Origin: Isoetes taiwanensis
Lineage: Eukaryota; Streptophyta; Lycopodiopsida; Isoetales; Isoetaceae
Reading direction: 5' to 3'
DNA length: 64,000 nucleotides
NCBI GenBank assembly: GCA_021234155.1
Contig: JAJEKV010000035.1
Location: 1,178,001-1,242,000, forward strand
Position 1 is the first letter of the stretch; every line of letters begins with the position of its first letter. A model generated the notes under the pieces. That model did no database searches and had not been told where the DNA came from. It worked only from the letters and a program-made list of their open reading frames with translations. Of the stretch, positions 44,890 through 56,399 are shown piece by piece. A program made the position numbers and the translations under genes.

Positions 44890-47600
44890 TATTTGATCAC
44901 ATATGTTCTTCAGTATATTGACATGGTAATTTTAAGTGCATAATTATCATGATGATTTACAGTAGTTAATTTTTATGATGCTTTATAGTGATTAATCACG
45001 AATACACAATTTGGTAAATGTACTTGGTTTAAATATGCTATTATCATTTTTTTCAACCTATTTTTCTCCATGATAATATAACATAACTAGTAAGAGTGCC
45101 CAGCGTTGCTGGGCATAAGTTGGGAGCATGTGTGAACAAAATCCTGTTCAGCTCAACATTGTAAAATAGATGCGCCATTAGCATTTTCTTAGAGCCAATG
45201 TGGGTAGATGGCATTGGGGTTTCTTAGCAACCAAAGTGAGAATATATCATTGGGGTTTTCCAAAAGCCTAAATGTTTTTATTGGAGCTTAGAATGTTCCA
45301 TGTAGCTAACTTGAGATGTTCCATGTTTTTGTTGTAGAAAAACATTTAGTATCGTATTAAACTGGCTCTATGAGGAACGACTACAAAACATTAAATAGGG
45401 TTTAGTATTATTTTTCCACTTTCTCATCTCATCATACAACAACTAAAAACTATCTTTCATAATTCCAATATGGTCTAAAATTAAAGCAAACTCATATTGT
45501 GGATCTTGATTGATGTGCAATATGAAGAATCTTTCTAGATTCTCAAAGGGAGGAAGAAGGAGTTGTTATAATGTGGTTTATTCAGCTTTTTTGCCTACTC
45601 GACATTGCATCATACTACAACATCGCCTCTTAAGGATTAAAATGCCAATATGACATGTGGACCAAAATATTCTTCTTAGAGTATCTGTGAACAACTATTG
45701 ATGCTTGATATTTTGTGAAATGGGTATTGGGAGTCTATCGACTTAAAGCATAGTCCTGCACATATTTTGCTGAAAACATAGAGGCTACGGACAGAAGAAA
45801 ATATTCTTATCCATAATAATACTAAATGCAAAATTGGAATGAACATTGTGCATGCAAGAGTTATATGGATAACTATTGACAATGAATCTTGGTGGCATTC
45901 TAGTAGGCAATTTTTATCAATGGATAAAAAAGTTAGAAGACCACGTGGTTGCTATTCAAATGCATTTTAATACATAATTTTTACCACTGAATACAGTAGT
46001 TAGAGACTTCATGGTTTCCAGAGGAGCTTCATTATGCTTACTTTTGTTAATGCACATAAAAAGCTCACATTCCTTTAAAAAAAAGTATTTCCAGACACAA
46101 TAGATTTTACCTTGCTATTGCATGTTATATTATGCACAATTGAGCTTTCTACTGAAAAAGTAGCACAATCCCACTGACTATCAGCAATTATGCATAATTG
46201 AGCTTTCAATTGCCATGAAAAAGTAACACAATGTACAAACCCTCCGACTATCAGCAATGAGATAAATTATAGCTTGCATCCAGTCTTGGATGGAATCAAA
46301 CCTTGTAGTCCCATCCATAAGCATTAACGATGAAATTGCTCACTCATATTATTTCTTTATTCTCATCATTGCTGTCATCTTCCAAGATATACAATTTTGA
46401 TAGAAAAGAAAAACGAACGTTAAAAAGGGCACTTAAAAACTGACATTGGCTGGCTAGATCAATAGCGTAATCTGTTCAAAGATTTTGGGGATGCAGATTG
46501 GTGATAGCGTGGTCCACCGAATCCCCTTGAAGAACCACTATTCTAGCGTGCATGTCAAGACTGATATCGAGTAAAATGACCCTTACATATTTTTTGAACT
46601 CCGCTTGTGTTCTGAATTCCAAGTATTGATGATTGGTGTCGATTGGCAAAGCACATCAGTTCAGCATGCATGCATAAATTAGGCATGCCATGAAAGAATA
46701 CAGAAAAAGTAGATACTTTAAAAATCGTATTTGGTCTTTCTTCCAGACTCAGTATCACAAAGGAACATAAATTATCACCACTAATCATAGGCTATAATAT
46801 AAATGCAGAACTACCAACGTATTTGTTCATTTTTTTCGTTTCAGATCAAGATTTCTAATGCCTCTCCACAAAATTGATTTCCTACAGACAGGCAACTCTT
46901 ATATAGTAACACTCAAAGTAGACGTGGAATGAGCAAAAACATGAGAAGGGATGTAATTACCTGTTAACTTGAAGGCAAGTTCATGTCCTGATGTCTCACA
47001 GCAAGGGACTCAAGAGGTATAAACCAGGAAAATCATGCAATCCACCCACCAACAATTCGACTCAACCTGCAAAATTAGAGATTAGTGCAGGCTCTACATT
47101 GTGTAGCAACCTAAATTTCAAGTACATGGATGAAGAAACTTACATCAGGTTTTTCCTCACCTGTAAGCAAATAGAAGCTTCACTTGTAATCAAAGCCAGA
47201 AAGAAAAGCTGGCAAACTTACCAGCACATTGAGTGGGATGCTTAAGAGCTCGGGATGATACCTTTCCTGGAATACTTGTCTTTGGCAGATATGAGACTCG
47301 AATACGATGCCTTCAAGGATGCAAATGATGGTTTTTCTTCTAACTCTAGCTCCGACGTTTCTTGAGCAAGCTGCCATCACAAAAATATATCTGCGGTAAT
47401 CCTGAGAGGAGAAAACCCTGGAACAAAGGGTGCTTAGCTCTACTGAAGAAAAAACTCTTCTGTTTTTTTATTTTAATTGATCAATGTGGACCGCCCGGCA
47501 CAGAGCTCACAAAGCCCAAAAACCTACCACGGTTGTTGATCCGCCATAACTCAGAGCTGCAAGCAGATGACGCCGCCTCAACCCTCTGCCTCAACGTCTT
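44890..47600. other. Mostly non-coding stretch
   Basis: Contains the second hairpin motif (45099-45117). A 47180-47380 minus-strand ORF (CILEGIVFESHICQRQVFQE) could be an exon of the gene starting at 47857 but is not recognised. No element boundary is evident. Confidence 0.35.
45099..45117. repeat. Conserved hairpin motif, copy 2
   Basis: 'tgcccagcgttgctgggca' forms a 7-bp stem with a 5-base loop. The stem differs from that at 33051 by paired changes, so the fold is conserved and not just the sequence. Confidence 0.6.
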
Positions 47601-47608
47601 CTTATCAG

Positions 47609-47857
47609 TTAGGATAACTTTTCTTCACGCCAGTACAAATCATTCAGTTTCTTAATACGCACTGCCTCATTGCACAAACCGTCTCTCACTTGTATCTTAA
47701 TGGAAAGCTCCTCATCGGGTGATCCCAGCTCTGCACTGCTTTTCACAGTGATAAACGTCATGTTGAGAGCTTGCATCGCGCTCTTCTGTGAAGCTGTTTT
47801 GTACACATCTTCGAGCACAACAGATCCGTGCATAGAAGAGGGCTTCAACACAACCAT
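47609..47857 (-). CDS. Short unidentified protein or first exon
   Basis: An 82-codon frame starting MVVLKPSSMHGSVVLEDVY reads like a folded domain (LEDVYKTASQKSAMQAL, then MTFITVKSSAELG and LSIKIQVRDGLCNEAVRIK). It opens at a Met and ends at a stop. I recognise no family and cannot tell if it is a complete small gene, an exon or a remnant. Confidence 0.35.
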   Translation of the reverse strand: MVVLKPSSMHGSVVLEDVYKTASQKSAMQALNMTFITVKSSAELGSPDEELSIKIQVRDGLCNEAVRIKKLNDLYWREEKLS

Positions 47858-48664
47858 AATATCTGACCGTCCGATACCTAGATCTTATCTCCACCGTCTA
47901 GATTAGGGCGGGATGCAACACCCTATAACATTATAATATAGGATTATTTTATTTAGTTTTTCTAGCAATTTAAAATGGCTGATGTTTTGTAGTAATTAAT
48001 GGACAACATATAACGTGGCAAATTGCCATAGTTTAAATCTGTTACTATGACTTTTTCCCTATGATTTCAAATAGTTAATCGATACGATTTTGCAATCATG
48101 TATATGATATTTAATAGTGCTTCATGTGAAATTTCGTCATATGATATTGGATATTTGACCACAGTATATTAGCACAATAAACTTAAATGCTTTAGAACAT
48201 GTTTGATTACAAAGTATGATGTGGTATGTAATGATTATTGAAGATTTCATTGTATAAGACAATATTACTTTGATGACTCATTGCTTTTAATTAGAGGAGA
48301 TAAAAGACAACATTTGGAGCACAAGGTCTAAAAGCACATGGCTCAAACTGAATATTTTTTATTTAAAAACAAGATTTGATACATAACACCAGATGTGTAA
48401 TGGCAATAGCCTTACCCTTCTAAAGGTATCAGGGTTTCGATAAATCAATACTCATCTTCCAATACATCCTTGGCCTGTTCCCCTCTTGATCATAGACAAA
48501 TTGGGCTTCTCATCCTGTTCGGTTCAGAAATGAACCAGTTTCATGAAAAAACCTTAAAAACAAATGCAAAACCCATAAGCAAATAACTAAAAGTTATTTT
48601 TCAAAACCTTGTAAATGCCCTTACCAAGAATCAGAACGATTTCACGCCTCTTCGTCTCTCGCCT

Positions 48665-49330
48665 TTATCCATCTTCCTCCGACATATCCACGAGTTTCAA
48701 CCCAATCCAATGGATATTTACCGCTTTTAAGCACAATCGAAAGTGACTATATTTGGGAGAATGCCATCGCCTTGATTTGATCAAAGAATCCCAAGCTTCT
48801 ACCGGCAGCCCATTTTTTGTATACCATGAGATTATTTCAAAAATAACATCCCGACTTGGCAAATGAGTCAAAGACTTCCTTCGCTTCAACAAGCAGATCA
48901 GATTTGGCATACATGTCAACCAAAGATGTTGCCAACAAAAGGATATCTTTCCATTCCCATATTAATAACTTGCTTATGCATGCTCAAATTTGCCTATTTA
49001 CGCCATACTACCACAAGCTTTCAAGCAAAGAAGCAAAAGTGACAAAGATTTGAGATTTTCTATTTAGTTTTCGCTTCCATGCCAAATCCATTTTCTCACA
49101 GATCCTCAAACTAGTGATGTAACAACATCTCGGAGTGGCATCTTGTCAAAAACATTTCATGCCTCTGCAAGTGAGCCATATTTAACACAAGTCAATTAAG
49201 GTGTTGCTGACAAAAATATCTTTCTTATAGCCTTTCTTAAATGCATGGCGTGGGCTTTCAGCAAGTTTCGCTGCATCTGTGGTCTTCAAATCCAGAGCCT
49301 ATGTATAAACTGGCTGGCTGTTGTCCAATT
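48665..49330 (-). pseudogene. Decayed PPR gene
   Basis: Reading leftward on the minus strand: GYKKDIFVSNTLIDLC, a stop, FDKMPLRDVVTSL after a frame change, then LPSRDVIFEIISWYTKNGLPVEAWDSL (shown as parts LPSRDVIF, ISWYTKNGLPVEA). These are PPR units of the PLS type, with (L/Y)VSNTLID..., FDKMP-RDVV and SWYTKNG-P-EAL. Stops, frame changes and a missing C-terminus make it non-functional. The piece is independent of the PPR fragment at 6.6 kb, on the other strand. Confidence 0.7.
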
Positions 49331-49696
49331 CCATGAGATGGACACAAACCTCTGTGTCAATGGAGCCAATTGTGTCAATGGAGCCAATATGTGAGAACTA
49401 GACCCTCATATGCATATGTAATGTAAAACAAAATTCTTCCCAAATTAGACAAAGACAAATTGATCATACCTTCAAGTTCGATTTACAAGACTCTTTATGT
49501 CCAACAAGACTTGGGTTTCCATCCAGAATGGGATATCCAAAACTCAAACCGGGCTTTCTACCAGCCTTGTCAATGCAGAATCACCACTCAAATTATTTGC
49601 CATCAAGGGCATCGGCCTGCTAGGTTGTGAAGGTGGCTCTTTATCTACAGCCTGGTAAAGCATAAGGTCAATGAAGCCAAAATTGACATCTTAATT

Positions 49697-49803
49697 GAAA
49701 TGGCAAAAGTTTAAAAGATCTTGCATAGGAAAGCTTAAGAAAGAAAAGTACCAAGGTCCTTACCTAAACTTATCACTCTGCCAGAGCCGAGCTTTGTGCT
49801 ACA
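49697..49803 (-). repeat. Direct repeat flanking copy B, left
   Basis: 'ggcaaaagtttaaaagatctt' through 'gccgagctttgtgct' matches 53511-53606 with changes. It includes a splice-like 'cttacctaaactta', i.e. a donor in minus orientation, so both copies may derive from one exon-intron border. Confidence 0.65.
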
Positions 49804-49888
49804 TGCGCAAAAAAAACAAAAAAGTCGCATTTAATTAAAGTGGGTCAAATCTCGCAATTTGGGACTCGGGCTGAAAATGGGACTCATC

Positions 49889-50263
49889 AAAAAAAAAAAA
49901 AAAAAAAAAAAAAGAGGGGAGGGAGAGGGGGCACACCTTGATAAGGAGAAGGGTAGGAGGAGAAAGAAGGAGGAGCCACACGTTGAAGAGGGGAAGAGGA
50001 TAAGTTGGAAGAAGGGGCAAGGGCAGGGAGAGGAGAGGAGAGCAAAAGGGCAAAGGAGGAGGGGGAGGGGCAAAGAGGGCAAAAGAGGAGGGAAGGGGCA
50101 AAGGGGGAGGAGCAAAGGAGGGACGGGAGGGGCAAAGGGGAGGGGCAAAGGGAGGAGGGAGGGAGGGAGGGGAGGGGAGGGAGGGAGAGCAAAGAGGGCA
50201 AAAGGGGCAAAGGGGAGGAGCAAAGGAGGAACGGGGGAGGGGCAAGGGGCAAGCCCTCCCCCC
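49889..50263 (+). repeat. Polypurine tract: A23 run and (GGGGCAAAGGAGG)-like repeats
   Basis: The + strand is almost pure purine for about 370 bp, starting in a run of about 23 A and ending at a run of A. Units vary around 'ggggcaaagggg' and 'gggagggagg'. G runs could form quadruplex DNA. The Pro/Leu/Ser-rich ORFs of the other strand are compositional. Copy A has a matching pyrimidine tract (13375-13500). Confidence 0.85.
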
Positions 50264-50402
50264 AAAAAAAAAAAAAAAATAAAATAAAAAGTATTAATTA
50301 TTAATATATAATCAATAATTAATTAAGCTAATTAGATTAATTAAGCTAATTAATTAATCAAATATAAATTAAATTAAATCAATACTCCATTTAAAACCTT
50401 TC

Positions 50403-50428
50403 TCGACCCACTAGTCGAGAAATCAATT
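50403..50428. repeat. Single hairpin in copy B, left part
   Basis: 'tttctcgacccactagtcgagaaa' folds with 9-bp arms (tttctcgac/gtcgagaaa). It is the same kind of hairpin as in the main array at 52230-52740. Confidence 0.75.
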
Positions 50429-52229
50429 TAATTCCAGCACAAAAAATGCACCAAAATGAGGAATTTCAAACACTACTACTAGGATTCAGCGAAAACCTAA
50501 ACACCTATAAACTAAAGGTGATTTTAGCGAAACTTAAAATCAATGCCTCCTTCCCACCAACACAACAAAGGGAGAGAGAGATAAACGGGAAGGCACTTGA
50601 GATCCCAAGAAATAAAATGGAGGAGCAAATTTGAAAGAGCGGCGAGGAGCAAATGAAGAAGGGTCGGCTTTGGTGCCAAAGACACAGTGTATTTTCCGTC
50701 AACATTTCTTGCTTTGCGTTGAAGGTCCGTATGCCGATTGAAGCTGCGTGATTGCGGATTTAAACTCAGAAGATGGTGTATTGAAAAAAGGATTTAAACT
50801 CTGTCGGATCGCTTGGATTGAGACAAAGGAGCCCATGTGGCTATGGAGTGATGTGGGCCTTCAGAAACGGAGCTTGCTTCGCCGGAGTCGTTAATGCAAG
50901 TGCATTTCGACAAGATAGCGGAAAAAAGTTAATGGTGGGCCAGGCGAGGAAGGATGAGCTATGGAAGTCGTGGGGATGGCGACAATCTCAAGTGCATGAA
51001 TCGATTCAAATCCGATTCAAGAAGATCCCGGCTGGATTCATATGTTTTGCTTTTCGTCCCGCTTTGCGGCACTCCGCAAAGAAGATCCGGTTCTCGGCTA
51101 CATTTTCAAAGCGAGTGTGAAGTTTAAAAGAGCTCGAAGTTTAAAAGTCGGGCTTACCGTGAAGGAATGGAAGGGCCTTAACTTAAAGCTCGCGATGATG
51201 CGGACCTCTGCCGGCAGAAGTCCGCCATATCCGGATACTCTTTATGCTCGATCCGACCTGATCAGGGGCGTTTCCAAGCTTTGTAAGAAATGGTTCTTTT
51301 GATACTATGCCAGATGAAGAAATGGAAATCCGGCACAGCAGATGGGAAGCTTGGAAGCCGATGAAAGCTGGAAGGAAGCCGATGAAAGCTTGGAAGGAAG
51401 CCAAACCCGATAGGAAGCCGAAGCTCCATAGGAAGCCGAAAAGCTCCATGCCATAGCCACGTTCTTGGGAGTTCCATAGCCACGATCTTGGGAGTTTGCC
51501 ATAGCCACAATTTCATAAGTGTACCAAATCTCTTCAATTCAAAGGTATGTACCAAATCTCCCCTCTTTTTCAATTTCAAATTTCAAACTTAAACATGGGT
51601 GGGAGGAAAAAAGTGGAATAATAGGGTGTACATAAGAAAAAAATACGGACATAGCGTTATTTTTTCTAAGGCCAATGGGTATGAAGGATTAAAATATTAT
51701 TAAATAAATTGACGTCTATTTATACGCCCCAATTTCACACATTGTGCACATTATATTTGCCATTATAGGGGCACATTTTCAAGGCACATTTTCAATGTTT
51801 AAGTCAAAACATTGATATCTTGGGGGGTTGACTATTTTTTTTTTATCTACGTATACATAGGAAATGCATAGCTATGGTGTGCATTTAGGAAATACATAAG
51901 ATATTGTATTTATTAGGAAATATATAGGATAAGATATTGTGTTTATTAGAAAACATTGATATACTAAAAAAAAAAGGGGAGGGGAATGGGGATTCTATTT
52001 TTGGGTCTACGTATACATAGAAAAAAAAAAAAATGCATAGGTATAGTGTGCACTTGGAAAATACATAGGATATGGTGCAACTAATAATGATTTGCACTTT
52101 ATGATATTGGAGGTAGAAACTATGTTTGTAGGCAAGTAGGTTCGCCACATTTGTTGTATGTTTGATCACATGTGAATAAACGTATAGTAATATGATGTTT
52201 GAAGGGCTTAGAACGCATTTTGCACTTTG

Positions 52230-52740
52230 AGCCGCCTTTCTCGACTCACGAAGTCGGAGAAAGGGCTCTCGAGAGGCTCTTTCTCGACCGGGCGAAGTCG
52301 AGAAAGGGTCTCGCACTCCAAAAAATAATCTCGGCCCTTGAAATTGCCTTTTTGTTCGAAGCCGCCTTTCCCACTCGCGAGTCGAGAAAGGCCTCAAACC
52401 TCGTGATTTTTCGTGAGCCTTTTCGACTCGCGAGTCGAGAAAGGCCTTCTCCCCCTAAAACCTGTGTTTTTTTGAATCGCCTTTCTCGACTTCGCGAGTC
52501 GAAAGGCCTTCTACCGTTTTAAAACCCGCTGCCGCCTTTCTCGACTCGCGAAGTCGAGAAAGGCCTTCTCACCCCTAAAACCTCGTTTTTTGCTTTGGTA
52601 CGCCTTTCTCGACTCGCGAAGTCGAAAGGCCTTCCACCCATAAAACGCGTTTTTCACTTTGAACCTTTCTTCGCCTCGAAAGGCCTTTCGACTGTGTTTT
52701 TCCCTCGAAGCTACTTTTCGACTCGCGAAGTCGAGAAAGG
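52230..52740. repeat. Hairpin array in copy B
   Basis: About eight palindromes with arms ctttctcgact/agtcgagaaag (e.g. centred at ~52248, 52293, 52382, 52431, 52495, 52547, 52616, 52721) are separated by short spacers with 'cctaaaacc' or 'ataaaacgcg'. Period is about 50-90 bp. Several have an NruI-like TCGCGA centre. Some have lost part of one arm. Confidence 0.85.
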
Positions 52741-53510
52741 CTCTCAGGTCTGTATTTTCCAAAAATGGCCCTAAGAATTGTGTTTTATTTTATTTTTTTT
52801 GCCTGTAGCATCACTTGACTAACTTGATTTTGTCTTTTGCAGTCCTTATCTCAACCAGATAGTACATGCTTGGGAGCAATGAAAATACTAGTTCATTGAA
52901 GAAAGGTCTTGAGAAGAGGGTGGTGACATCGGGTTGGACATACAAGCACATGGCCCATGAAGGAACTCCTCATACAAATTTCTATCGTCTCTGAAGTTGC
53001 TCCGTGACTTGAGAGAGCTCTACGCGCCCTTTGCACTAGGTGGTTCATGTGTGAAGAGCGTGTAATCATTGTGCCCATTCGACCACTATGGTCTCTTCAC
53101 CCACTGTAATATATATTGTAATGAGCCCATTTATAAATATAAGGTATCTCAAAACTAGTATTTTTTGGTGATTAAGTAAACAATTTGCTTAATTTTTGTT
53201 GGAATTTGTGATCAAGAGTCTACCCACCCAAGAAAATAGAGCCAAAATATCCAACTAAGAATCTTTTTCAACTAGAACTTTGGTTTCAATCTGTAATGAA
53301 ATTCCTATGTTTGAGTTGCATTGTTCTTGTTCTCGACTCGCTATCCAGGAAAACTGGAAGAAAGCTTGGATGCACACTAATAGACAAAAATTCCAATTAT
53401 GGCCAGTTTTGGGGTCGGGGTGCTTCTTTTTATGTAAATTGACAGGGTTCCGAAAAAAATGGGAATGGAATGAGTCCCACTTTAATTAAATACGACTTAA
53501 AACTGAATAG

Positions 53511-53606
53511 AAGCAAAAGTTTAAAATATCTTTAAGACAGAAAAGACATTACCTAATCTTATCATTGGACCCTGCCATAGCCGAGCTTTGTGCTTTATGC
53601 TACAAA
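53511..53606 (-). repeat. Direct repeat flanking copy B, right
   Basis: 'agcaaaagtttaaaatatctt' through 'catagccgagctttgtgct' corresponds to 49697-49803. Divergence is too great for a target duplication of the element next to it; an older local duplication is likelier. Confidence 0.65.
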
Positions 53607-55300
53607 GGATTTTTCAAGCTCCGTCCAAGCTAGAAAAAAAAGAAGGGTTGAATGCCTATTGATCTTTGACGTTCCAAATGCAGCATCATTTTCGGATTCA
53701 AGCATCATGTTGAAGGACGCAAACACCCTGTTTAGTTCGAGCAAAAAAAAAATTAAGAAAAGCTAAAGGATTAAACAGATGCATACCTGGCCGCATTAAG
53801 GAACAACATCGCCATAAAGCCGATGTGGATCTAGCCTGTGAATCGAACACATAATCTTCAAAGTAAAAACATTGCAGCATTTCATCTCTATCGATTGTAT
53901 GCAGATACGGCTTTCTTCTGCATTATTCCTTTCTTATCCGGATTGTTTGTCTGCAGAAGTGCTAGCAATAAGCTCTTTCAAGGAACAAGCTGATCATATC
54001 CCCTGCGAAACCTCTTACCTCCAGATTTCCGGCCCCCAGAGATAAATATCCAGAATGGGCACTTGAGCATTTGGAATTATTCGCTCAGAAAGAAATAAAG
54101 CTTTTACTCATTGCATGTTTTCAGGACAATAGATGCGATCAGAGGACTGTCTGAGTGCTACATGCCTGCAAAGCATTGCCTGCCAAAAAGTTGCTTGAAC
54201 CTTTGAGCCCAACAAGGAGTGAGATCGTCTGAAGCTTCCGGCCAGATAAGCCCCCCTTAATCGAACTGTTTCAAAAGAAATCTTTCTTTTCTATTAAAAA
54301 GGCACGAACCCTCTGTTTGCAGATCTTCTTATCGGCCTCTGCCTCCATTTCCCGAAAGATTGCGGCAGTTGAGAATCATGCATTTATACGGACATAAACA
54401 TCGAGCTCTTACTTCTTACACTGTCAGACTAAGATCATTCGCCACATCTGTAGAAAAACTTCACCGCCACTGCTCCAGCGCCTCTGCCACCATCGCCAAT
54501 CTCTTCTTTGCCAATCTCTTCTCTTCACAGCAGGAAGAGCGCCATACGAAAGGCGCTTCAAAATTCCAAGCGGCAAAATTTTGAAATGCGGGAAAAATGA
54601 TAATAAAATGTTCTCACAAGAAATCTACCCCTTTGCCATATAGCAATTGCCAGAACAATCCCCAGAATATGCCAAATCAAGCATAGAGGAATTTATACCT
54701 CAAACCTCTGTATGGTAGAACGCTCCCCATATGGCATCAAATACGTATGGGGATATCTCCCTAATGCAAGTACAGGATGTGACCATTGCTTCCAAAGCAA
54801 ACGTCGTCTCCTATGACCTCGTTTGTTATAATAGGGCATGAACCCTCATTCCAGAGTGTTATCCCTCTCATATGCCACGCTTTTTTCCTATCTAATGGGT
54901 GGCTCCATTTGTATAGGCGACTTCTGGTCTGGAGAAGTAGAAAATGAGGAATTAATTGCTTCATAATCTGGTCGTTTATGTCTGCCTCGGCTTCAGATCA
55001 AAAAAAGGATTAGATATCAACCATCTCAATGGTTTTTTTCCTAAATTTCGGAAGTCTAAGTAAGCTGCAGATACAGAGATGTTGTTTAAAACATGAACAT
55101 GCCAAGATATTGCAATACAGGTTTCTTATTTGGCTCAAGGAATTCCATAGCCATCGTTCAAAAGCTGGATTTTTGCCATATAAATGCGGAGCCTGCATTT
55201 TTGAAGTTGCCCCACTTCCTTGTGCCATAGCCGCTTCCTTGCCAAGAGCCGCCACCCACCACGCAAAGATCTCATCTGTAATATGAACCTTATGTTAATT
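53607..55300. other. Non-coding stretch, no recognised gene
   Basis: Several short ORFs, for example 54360-54584 on the plus strand with a low-complexity SSASATIANLFFANLFSSQ stretch, have no recognised homology. The region may contain remnants of a gene related to that at 49.3-49.8 kb, as the flanking repeat suggests. Confidence 0.35.
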
Positions 55301-55302
55301 AT

Positions 55303-55397
55303 GTAGGGTAATCTACGTCGCTCGTACGCCGCCTCGGCTGGCAGAGCCGCCTCACCACTTCATATGGCGCAAAAAAATCGGGGCGTAGATTACCTAG
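55303..55397. mobile_element. Small MITE-like element with 15-bp inverted termini
   Basis: 'tagggtaatctacg' at 55303 and 'cgtagattaccta' at 55385 are inverted repeats around a GC-rich centre of about 65 bp containing 'gcctcggctggcagagccgc', itself a small hairpin. TA at both ends is compatible with a TA target. No second copy is in the window. Confidence 0.6.
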
Positions 55398-55399
55398 TA

Positions 55400-56300
55400 A
55401 ATAAGTTGTTCTCTATGGTATACAAATTATTCCTCAGCATATACCATGCTCAAGGCATATCTTGGTACCACTTATAAGCTAAAATTAGTCCATGCCTAGA
55501 TTGGAATAGTTAGGGATCAAACTTGGTGATCTATTTGTTGCTAAATACTAGAATCACATCAAAATGTCGAGCAATTATGTACCTTCAGTATGCGAATTGC
55601 GAGAAATATCATAGCTTGCATTTGAATTTATATACCACCTTCCTCATAAGGTATGTCATTCCTATAAAGGTTAAAAATGTTATACAATTAAATGGTCCAT
55701 AATGGGCTATTTTTGTTGTAGCTATGTATTATTTGTTTTCATATGGCAATGGCAAAGATCTCGAATAGTTGTAGGTAATTTTTTGAGTTTGTCTAGGACT
55801 TTGCTTTATAATTACAAGAAAGGCATGCAAATGATACATAATGAAAAGGAATAACAATGTAATAGACAGTATTGATGTTTAGTTAATTGGACCCATGCTT
55901 CGTTCTCTGCTGTTGTGGCTGCACTATGTCATAGGTAAGGTGGCTTCTCTCTCGCCCTTCTATTTGTTATGTCACATGACAGGTTCTTCAAGTAATGGCA
56001 GATCTGTAATGGCATGTTCATGCAACATGAAGTTGTGTGGGAATTTGTAATTAGAAGTAATCTTCCTAGTTGTTGTGCACTTCATACATGTCACACTTTA
56101 TTGTTTCTGTAATGGCGCAGATATAGGGCACTCTTCTCATCGGTTCCCTGATTCAAATTGTGGTATAATTTAATTCATTCTATGTATTCTTATTGACTAC
56201 ATCATTGACTCTGACCAATGGGCGTGAAAAGCATGGATAACGTGGAAAATGGGGATTGACCCCATCTTCCTTTTGGCCCTATGGTTAGGCTTGTAGGAAA
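55400..56300. other. Non-coding stretch, nothing recognised
   Basis: AT-rich sequence without supported ORFs or repeats. Confidence 0.4.
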
Positions 56301-56399
56301 TGGCATATCTCATGGAATATTCCATGATTGGAGGGCTAGGATGCAACGGTATTGGGATGCAACGAGTATTGGAGAGCTCTCTACCAAGGGCAGAGCATA

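Larger units (their letters stand above)
49822..53498 (+). mobile_element. Hairpin-array DNA repeat, copy B, with inverted termini
   Basis: The left end 'aagtcgcatttaattaaag' (49822) and right end 'ctttaattaaatacgactt' (53480-53498) are inverted repeats of at least 23 bp with one mismatch. Inside, from left to right, are a purine tract, a hairpin at ~50403, a GAAGC-rich region with repeated 'ggaagccgatgaaagc' (51355-51440), 'ccatagccac' repeats (51463-51505), and an array of hairpins. No transposase is visible, so it would be a non-autonomous DNA element. A short target duplication is unclear because both flanks are A-rich. Copy A shows the same order inverted. Confidence 0.65.

Noticed and set aside
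49831-50304. Several long overlapping ORFs on both strands (100-144 codons)
   Set aside because: They lie in the polypurine tract; the Pro/Leu/Ser and Gly/Lys/Glu-rich products follow from base composition alone.
49822-53498. Assignment of copy B to Mutator, CACTA or hAT
   Set aside because: No CACTA ends, no clear 8- or 9-bp duplication and no transposase; the class remains open.
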